From NCBI GenBank assembly GCA_946410475.1, contig CAMKAM010000036.1:1-11058 (forward strand): a stretch of DNA of 11,058 nucleotides. The letters run 5' to 3'. The stretch comes from an uncultured Bacillota bacterium (GTDB lineage Bacteria; Bacillota; Clostridia; Peptostreptococcales; Anaerovoracaceae). Made by a program: the position numbers and the translations under genes. Shown piece after piece: positions 6,772-11,058 of the stretch. Position 1 is the stretch's first letter; each line of letters opens with the position of its first letter. The notes under the pieces are model-generated. The model saw only the letters and a program-made list of their open reading frames with translations. It was not told the origin of the DNA and did no database searches.

Positions 6772-7755
6772 CTATAGCGAGAGCGATTCCATGATCTCAC
6801 AGATATACTCTTCGTTCTCGTTCATTGCGCCCTCCATCGCGAGCGCCTCTTTGATATCGAGGTCGATGAAGCGGTCACCTTTGTAAGCAACTACTCTGTT
6901 GGCCTTCCCATCTGCGATAAGATCGACTGCCTTTGCTCCCATTATGGAAGCATAGACGCGGTCGCGGCATGTCGGGCTTCCGCCCCTCTGGATGTAGCTG
7001 AGGACCGTAGTCCTGACATTGATCCCGCCTCTTTCTCCGACCTTTCCGGCAAGATCCTCCGCAGTGCCGACTCCTTCAGCGTTGATCAGGATGTTGTTCT
7101 TCTTTCCTCGTTCTCTGTGCAGCGATACCTTGTCCATTATTTCGGCGGGATCACAGTCGCCCTTCTCGGGGATCAGAGCCTGCTCGGCTCCACTGGCAAG
7201 CCCGCTCCAAAGCGCTATGTAACCGGAGTTTCTTCCCATCACTTCGATCATGCTGCACTTCGCGTGTGACGAGGCTGTATCACGGATATTATCTATAGCG
7301 CGCATAGCCGTGTTTATAGCTGTGTCGAAGCCTATCGTGTAGTCAGTGCATGCTATGTCGCAGTCGATCGTTCCCGGCACTCCGATAACGCTGACGCCTC
7401 TCTCCGCGAGGCGCAGGGCACCGGTGAATGAACCGTCACCGCCGATGACGATCAGCGAATCGATACCGTTCCTGCGGCATATATCAGCGGCCTTCTGCTG
7501 AGTATCCTCTTCATGCATCTCCAGACATCTTTCAGTCCCGAGCATCGTTCCGCCCGCCTGCAAAATGTCTGCAACAGACCGCTCCTTCAGTTCCACGAAC
7601 TCCTCGTTGAGCAGTCCGAGATAACCTCTTTTGATACCTATGACTCTGAAGCCCTTGTAGCATCCTCTTCTGACCACGGCCCTGATCGCCGCATTCATGC
7701 CGGGCGCATCTCCCCCGCTGGTCAGCAGTCCTATAGTTATATTCTTCTCACTCAT
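6772..7755 (-). CDS. pfkA: ATP-dependent 6-phosphofructokinase
   Basis: 327 residues, close to the usual 320 for bacterial PfkA. It phosphorylates fructose 6-phosphate to fructose 1,6-bisphosphate in the cytosol, the committed step of glycolysis. Visible motifs are the N-terminal TSGGDAPGMNAAIR (12-25), the ATP site GGDGS (105-109; pyrophosphate enzymes usually have GGDDS here), the catalytic loop PGTIDCD with Asp131, MGRNSGYIA (173-181) and QRGGSPT (256-262). Position 132 is Cys where nearly all relatives have Asn (TIDND), and the next residues ACTD replace the usual GTD. The ATG at 7753-7755 has AAAGG seven bases upstream. Only 32 bases separate it from the GntR gene, so the two are likely co-transcribed. 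That is unusual and ties a local carbohydrate regulator to a core glycolytic step. A paralogue elsewhere in the genome cannot be excluded. Confidence 0.95.
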   Translation of the reverse strand: MSEKNITIGLLTSGGDAPGMNAAIRAVVRRGCYKGFRVIGIKRGYLGLLNEEFVELKERSVADILQAGGTMLGTERCLEMHEEDTQQKAADICRRNGIDSLIVIGGDGSFTGALRLAERGVSVIGVPGTIDCDIACTDYTIGFDTAINTAMRAIDNIRDTASSHAKCSMIEVMGRNSGYIALWSGLASGAEQALIPEKGDCDPAEIMDKVSLHRERGKKNNILINAEGVGTAEDLAGKVGERGGINVRTTVLSYIQRGGSPTCRDRVYASIMGAKAVDLIADGKANRVVAYKGDRFIDLDIKEALAMEGAMNENEEYICEIMESLSL

Positions 7756-7756
7756 T

Positions 7757-7776
7757 TCGGGACCTTTCCGACCCGA
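7757..7776 (-). promoter_or_regulatory. Weak hairpin around the pfkA ribosome site
   Basis: On the minus strand TCGGG and CCCGA pair over five bases with the pfkA Shine-Dalgarno AAAGG in the 10-base loop. The last base lies one nucleotide before the ATG. A modest effect on translation is possible; a stem this short can also occur by chance. Confidence 0.25.
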
Positions 7777-7787
7777 TCTCTGTATGC

Positions 7788-8522
7788 CTACGCTCCCTGT
7801 TTGGCAAGTTCGTTCTGCGCTGCAAGTTCGTCGACGAAGTAGCTGTCCCTCACCTTATCGCTGAGTTCTTCCTCATTGCTCCTGCGAATCGCCTCAAGCA
7901 GGCTCCTGTGAGCATCCACCAGTTCTTCGCCTCTGCCCCCTTCTATCATTGAAGAGACCGTTTTGTAGCGTACTGCGTGAGTAAGCGTCCTCACCACACG
8001 GTTGACCTTGTCAGCCATTGGATTCTTACCCATCTCAGCTATCTTGTCATGGAATTTCTCATCAACAGTGAAGAAGGCTGCGACAGGATCTTCACTGCCG
8101 AGAGTCTCTTTCATTTCTTCAAGTATGTCTCTGAGTTCTTCCAGCTGGTCCTCATCATGATGCACTATCGCAAGACGCATCATTCCTGCCTCTGTCATCT
8201 CCCTCAGTTCCATCAGATTCTCAAAAGAATCCTTATTGAGGATGATGCCGTAGACCATCGGGTCTATCATGCTCTCTTTGTAGCCGCTGCATACGAATGT
8301 ACCTTCCGCGCGTTTGCTCTCCAGTACACCCAGATATGTCAGGATCTTTATTGCTTCCCTGACGCTGCTTCGCGCTATCCCGAGAGACTCCGCCAGTTCC
8401 GGTTCAGTCGGGATCTTGTCTCCCGGCTTCAGTTCTCCGGATTTCATGGCATCTGTCAGTCTGTTGATCACGCTTTGTACAACAGATTCTTTTTTTAAAC
8501 TTTTCAAATATGCTGGTGTCAT
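7788..8522 (-). CDS. GntR-family transcriptional regulator, FadR/FCD subfamily
   Basis: 244 residues. Residues about 12-78 form the GntR winged helix-turn-helix, with IPTEPELAESLGIARSSVREAIKI-type sequence at 37-60 (key residues PTE, R51, R55) and the wing EGTFV. Residues about 95-235 are an all-helical FCD ligand-binding domain. Its likely metal ligands include Asp154 and His158 (DEKFH) and His205 (DAHRSL), with His182 possible. FCD regulators usually repress sugar-acid, organic-acid or amino-acid catabolic genes and are released by a pathway metabolite. The transketolase halves and dehydrogenase upstream are the natural targets. AAGGG sits seven bases before the ATG at 8520-8522. The start codon lies inside a 13-bp inverted repeat whose partner is just downstream of the dehydrogenase stop, which may control read-through expression. 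The ligand is unknown. Confidence 0.92.
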   Translation of the reverse strand: MTPAYLKSLKKESVVQSVINRLTDAMKSGELKPGDKIPTEPELAESLGIARSSVREAIKILTYLGVLESKRAEGTFVCSGYKESMIDPMVYGIILNKDSFENLMELREMTEAGMMRLAIVHHDEDQLEELRDILEEMKETLGSEDPVAAFFTVDEKFHDKIAEMGKNPMADKVNRVVRTLTHAVRYKTVSSMIEGGRGEELVDAHRSLLEAIRRSNEEELSDKVRDSYFVDELAAQNELAKQGA

Positions 8523-8547
8523 ATCATTCCCTTTCTTTTTTGTTATG

Positions 8548-8553
8548 ATTATA
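8548..8553 (-). promoter_or_regulatory. Candidate -10 box of an internal gntR promoter
   Basis: A perfect TATAAT lies on the minus strand 25 bases before the gntR start. No good -35 is found at 16-18 bases (AGAAAC at 17), so any promoter here would be weak or activator-dependent. Confidence 0.4.
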
Positions 8554-8573
8554 TCCTAACCCCTGAACTGGTT

Positions 8574-8610
8574 TCTTACAATAGATAATTATTAATATTT
8601 GTTTGTAAGA
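8574..8610. repeat. 8-bp inverted repeat TCTTACAA / TTGTAAGA, candidate operator
   Basis: TCTTACAA (8574-8581) and TTGTAAGA (8603-8610) are perfect inverted copies separated by 21 very AT-rich bases. The left copy borders the -35 region of the candidate gntR promoter, as expected for an autoregulatory GntR site with two half-sites two helical turns apart. Each half holds a TTGTAAGA core vaguely like FCD-type operators (TnGTnnnACnA), without an exact match. Confidence 0.45.
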
Positions 8611-8651
8611 CATATGACACCAGCCGGTTCATATTCTGACGTTCCTTCCTC

Positions 8652-9410
8652 TTAGTCCATGTGCGATCCGCCGTTGATGTCGATCTCTTCACCTGTGATG
8701 TAGGAAGCTTCCTTAGAAGCAAGGAATACGACTGCTGCCGATACTTCTTCAGGCTCTCCGGCGCGTCCCATCGGGATGCCGTCGATGACCTTCTGCGCTT
8801 CTTCTTCCGGAAGGCTCTTCCAGATATGTGTATTGATCAGTCCCGGAGCTACGCAGTTCGTAGTGATGCCGTACTGCGATACCTCCCTTGCGAGGTTCTT
8901 GGAAAAGCCCAGAACAGCAGCCTTGGATGCTGAATAGTGAGCTCCGCCGAATATTCCGCCGCCTCTCTTTGCCGATACCGATGAGAGGTGTACGATGCGG
9001 CCGTAGTTCTGCTTCTTCATGACTTCGCATACTTCGCGTGTCAGCAGGAAGAGCCCGTACATATTGATGCTGAATATCCTCTCCATGTCAGCGAGCGTCA
9101 TATCCGCTACTGTGACCTTCTGCGAGATGCCTGCATTGTTGATCAGGACATCGATCCTGCCCTCTGCAGCTGCAACATCGGCTACCAGCTTCTTTACTGC
9201 TTCTTCGTCAGTCAGATTTGCTTCATATCCGACAGCTTCATAGCCTGCGTCTTTGAGCTCTGCGACGTTTGCGTCAACGCCTTCCTGGTTGATGTCTACG
9301 AGCACGACCTTCGCTCCGAGTTTTGCGAAGTCAGCTGCGAATATGCGGCCCATTCCGTTCGGCGAGCCGGCGCCTGTGATAAGTACTACCTGGTCTTTAA
9401 AATCAAACAT
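8652..9410 (-). CDS. NAD-type short-chain dehydrogenase/reductase
   Basis: 252 residues. This classical SDR has a Rossmann glycine motif TGAGSPNGMG (12-21), Asp39 at the end of strand 2 (VLVDIN), which favours NAD over NADP, and NNAG at 91-94. The catalytic residues are Asn116, Ser144, Tyr159 and Lys163 (YSASK), and PG at 189-190 sits in the cofactor loop. It interconverts an alcohol and a ketone in the cytosol. Between a split transketolase and a sugar-type regulator, a polyol or sugar-derived substrate is likely but not shown. A longer reading to 9482 exists, but AGGAGG seven bases before the ATG at 9408-9410 fixes the shorter start, and the extra 24 residues do not look like SDR. It follows the transketolase C-half by 46 bases. 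FabG-like or gluconate-5-dehydrogenase-like roles are alternatives. Confidence 0.9.
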   Translation of the reverse strand: MFDFKDQVVLITGAGSPNGMGRIFAADFAKLGAKVVLVDINQEGVDANVAELKDAGYEAVGYEANLTDEEAVKKLVADVAAAEGRIDVLINNAGISQKVTVADMTLADMERIFSINMYGLFLLTREVCEVMKKQNYGRIVHLSSVSAKRGGGIFGGAHYSASKAAVLGFSKNLAREVSQYGITTNCVAPGLINTHIWKSLPEEEAQKVIDGIPMGRAGEPEEVSAAVVFLASKEASYITGEEIDINGGSHMD

Positions 9411-9417
9411 TGTATTT

Positions 9418-9423
9418 CCTCCT
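9418..9423 (-). promoter_or_regulatory. Shine-Dalgarno site fixing the SDR start
   Basis: AGGAGG on the minus strand, seven bases before the ATG at 9408-9410. It rules out the upstream in-frame start at 9482. Confidence 0.85.
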
Positions 9424-9456
9424 GCTTTCAAAGTTAATCCGTTCATTATCCACGAT

Positions 9457-10392
9457 CTACTGAAGAGCTTCTGCAGTAGCAACGATATCCTCTACTGTGA
9501 TGCCGTTCTTGGCGAGCAGTCTCTCGTACGGAGCTGATTCGCCGAACTGATCCTGGATACCGATCCTCTTCACGATGCCTTTGCCCATTTCAGCTACGAC
9601 TTCGCATACTGCGCTTCCGAGTCCATTGATGATGTTGTGGTCTTCCACAGTTATGATCTTGCCGATCTCATCGACGCATGCCTTGACAGCTTCCACGTCG
9701 AGCGGCTTGATCGTATGCATGTCGAGCACTCTTGCCGAGACGCCCTTTGCCTCGAGCTCTTTTGCCGCCTTGATCGCCAGGCTTACTGTGTCGCCGTTAG
9801 CGATGATCGCCACGTCTTTTCCGTCCTGGATCTGATGAGCCTTGCCGATGACGAATTCAACGTCGTCACCGTATACCTGCTCCATCGCATCACGCGTGAA
9901 TCTCAGATACATCGGACCGTACGACTCAGCTGCGGCGCGTACGAGTTTGCGCGCGGAATTGTAGTCTGCAGGCATGATGACCGTCATTCTCGGGATCGTG
10001 CGCAGGATGCCCATGTCCTCGATCGCCTGGTGGGAAGCCCCGTCATTTGCAGGCGTGAAGCCGCCGTGCGAGCAAGCGATCTTTACGTTCAGGTTCGTGT
10101 AGCACATCTCCTGACGGATCATCTCACAGATCCTCATCGATCCGAACGCTGCGTATGTGACTACGAAGGGGATCTTTCCGCATGTCGCCAGTCCTGCAGC
10201 GACTCCTGCGCCGTTCTGCTCGGCGATGCCGACGTTCAGATACTGATCGGGGAGCGCCTTCTTGAAATCAGCTGTCTTGCAGCTCTTGCCTATATCTATA
10301 TCCAGAACAACGATATCCGGATTGTCTTTACCGACTTCTACTATTTCATCTCCAAACCCGTTTCTTGTAGGGATCTTTTTCAGTTCACTCAT
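9457..10392 (-). CDS. Transketolase, C-terminal subunit (split type)
   Basis: 311 residues covering the pyrimidine-binding and C-terminal domains of transketolase. Key features are Glu58 in GIAEQN, which activates the thiamine diphosphate aminopyrimidine, the AAFGSMRICEMIR stretch (81-93) and the conserved HGGFTPANDGASHQ loop (109-122). With the N-terminal subunit encoded just upstream it forms a full enzyme that transfers two-carbon ketol units between sugar phosphates in the cytosol. A longer reading reaches 10461, but AGGAGG at 10402-10407, nine bases before the ATG at 10390-10392, supports this start. The 23 extra residues would overlap the N-subunit gene and do not look like the family. 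Sixteen bases separate the genes and the ribosome site abuts the previous stop, suggesting coupled translation. DXP synthase is unlikely given the half-size architecture. Confidence 0.93.
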   Translation of the reverse strand: MSELKKIPTRNGFGDEIVEVGKDNPDIVVLDIDIGKSCKTADFKKALPDQYLNVGIAEQNGAGVAAGLATCGKIPFVVTYAAFGSMRICEMIRQEMCYTNLNVKIACSHGGFTPANDGASHQAIEDMGILRTIPRMTVIMPADYNSARKLVRAAAESYGPMYLRFTRDAMEQVYGDDVEFVIGKAHQIQDGKDVAIIANGDTVSLAIKAAKELEAKGVSARVLDMHTIKPLDVEAVKACVDEIGKIITVEDHNIINGLGSAVCEVVAEMGKGIVKRIGIQDQFGESAPYERLLAKNGITVEDIVATAEALQ

Positions 10393-10408
10393 TTCTATTT
10401 CCCTCCTA

Positions 10409-11058
10409 TCAGTCTTCGAGCTGAGCCTTGAGTTCAGCCATTGCCTGTGCGTATTCTTCATCGTTCGGTGCCACGCCGTGCCAGCCTACCTGGTTCTCCA
10501 TGAAGCTGACGCCTTTGCCCTTGACCGTCTTTCCGATGAGAGCCTTCGGATTTCCGTTCTGTGCTTCCGGCGCATAGCATTTGTCGAGTACTTCGACTGT
10601 CTGCTCCATGTCATTGCCGTCATAGTAGAACACATCCCATCCGAATGCCTTGAACTTCTCACCGAGGTCTCCGTTCGGCATTACTTCGTCACATGTTCCG
10701 TCGAGCTGAAGGTTGTTCACATCTATGAATACGATAAAGTTGTCGAGTTTGTACTTATTTGCTGTGTTAGCAGCTTCCCATATCTCGCCTTCCTGTGCCT
10801 CGCCGTCGCCGACTACGCAGAATACTTTATAGTCTTTCTTATCCATCTTGGCTGCTAGCGCCATACCGGCCGCGCACGCCATGCCCTGTCCGAGAGATCC
10901 TGTCGAGATATCGATGCCCGGGCATTTGATCATTGACGGATGGCCCTGCAGCTTGGAACCTTCCTTACGGAGAGTATCGAGTTCCTCCTCGGGGAAATAT
11001 CCGAGTGTTGCCAGGCAGGCATACTGGATCGGGCAAACATGTCCTTTGCTCAGGACCA
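10409..11058 (-). CDS. Transketolase, N-terminal subunit (split type), 5' end outside window
   Basis: 216 codons are present and the frame stays open to the window edge. The usual length near 270-280 implies about 55-65 residues are missing. The sequence starts at VLSKGH, a conserved transketolase motif, followed by LQGHP and STGSLGQGM. The thiamine-diphosphate/metal motif begins at GDGEAQEG and ends with the NN of FIDVNNLQLDG about 30 residues later. An internal Met codon at 10931-10933 is not the start, because these conserved motifs precede it. Together with the C-subunit it forms the complete enzyme. Stand-alone split transketolases are common in Clostridia and often sit in substrate-specific catabolic operons. 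The operon promoter must lie beyond the window. Confidence 0.93.
   Translation of the reverse strand, partial: VLSKGHVCPIQYACLATLGYFPEEELDTLRKEGSKLQGHPSMIKCPGIDISTGSLGQGMACAAGMALAAKMDKKDYKVFCVVGDGEAQEGEIWEAANTANKYKLDNFIVFIDVNNLQLDGTCDEVMPNGDLGEKFKAFGWDVFYYDGNDMEQTVEVLDKCYAPEAQNGNPKALIGKTVKGKGVSFMENQVGWHGVAPNDEEYAQAMAELKAQLED

Larger units (their letters stand above)
8512..8624. repeat. 13-bp perfect inverted repeat, one arm over the gntR start codon
   Basis: GCTGGTGTCATAT at 8512-8524 is exactly complementary to ATATGACACCAGC at 8612-8624, with 87 bases between. In a minus-strand transcript the upstream arm (8624 to 8612) could pair with the downstream arm, which contains the gntR AUG (8522 to 8520) and codons 2-4. 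A transcript starting at the internal promoter near 8548 would lack the upstream arm. Confidence 0.6.

Noticed and set aside
9411..9482. 24-residue N-terminal extension of the SDR
   Set aside because: AGGAGG lies directly before the inner ATG, and the Rossmann fold begins right after it.
9637..10431. Plus-strand open frame of 264 codons
   Set aside because: Antisense to the unmistakable transketolase C-subunit; no domain and no ribosome site.
10393..10461. 23-residue N-terminal extension of the transketolase C-subunit
   Set aside because: It would overlap the N-subunit gene, and the strong ribosome site supports the inner ATG.
1..11058. CRISPR array, tRNA, rRNA, insertion sequence or prophage genes
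   Set aside because: No regularly spaced repeats, cloverleaf-like elements, ribosomal RNA motifs, transposase or phage domains were seen on either strand.

Overview
The window is bacterial and gene-dense, with moderate GC and AGGAGG-type ribosome sites. Every supported gene lies on the minus strand. A PhoU-tailed Na/Pi cotransporter, a split transketolase, an FCD-type GntR regulator, an ATP-type phosphofructokinase and a secreted NlpC/P60 protein with fibronectin type III domains together suggest an anaerobic Firmicute (class Clostridia, perhaps a host-associated Eubacteriales). That assignment is inferred from gene content only. I see no tRNA, rRNA, CRISPR array, insertion sequence or phage gene.

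Read in the direction of transcription (high to low coordinates), the window starts with a carbohydrate block. It holds the N-terminal half of a split transketolase (5' end outside the window), the C-terminal half, and an NAD-type short-chain dehydrogenase. After a 129-base regulatory gap come a GntR/FCD regulator and 6-phosphofructokinase, closed by a strong terminator. This looks like a sugar or polyol catabolic operon in which the regulator is co-transcribed with a core glycolytic kinase. The gap holds nested inverted repeats. One 13-bp arm covers the regulator's start codon and could hide it in read-through mRNA.

Next comes a short scar: the C-terminal half of an ArsC/Spx-like reductase with no N-terminal half, directly behind the pfkA terminator. 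It is followed by a good sigma-A promoter and a Na/Pi cotransporter gene with a TTG start and its own terminator.

The last block is the most unusual. Behind an 18-bp perfect palindrome come three tightly packed genes: a DUF2201-type VWA protein whose metallopeptidase motif is degenerate, a MoxR-like AAA+ ATPase with a large uncharacterised N-terminal region, and a secreted NlpC/P60 cell-wall peptidase with SH3 and fibronectin III domains. The first two overlap by 26 bases and the next junction is an ATGA overlap. The third gene's natural start and signal-peptide n-region are out of frame with the rest by one base at an A7 tract. This points to phase variation, slippage or an assembly error. 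A MoxR/VWA chaperone pair coupled to an exported wall hydrolase is the best candidate here for an undescribed system; its function is inference.
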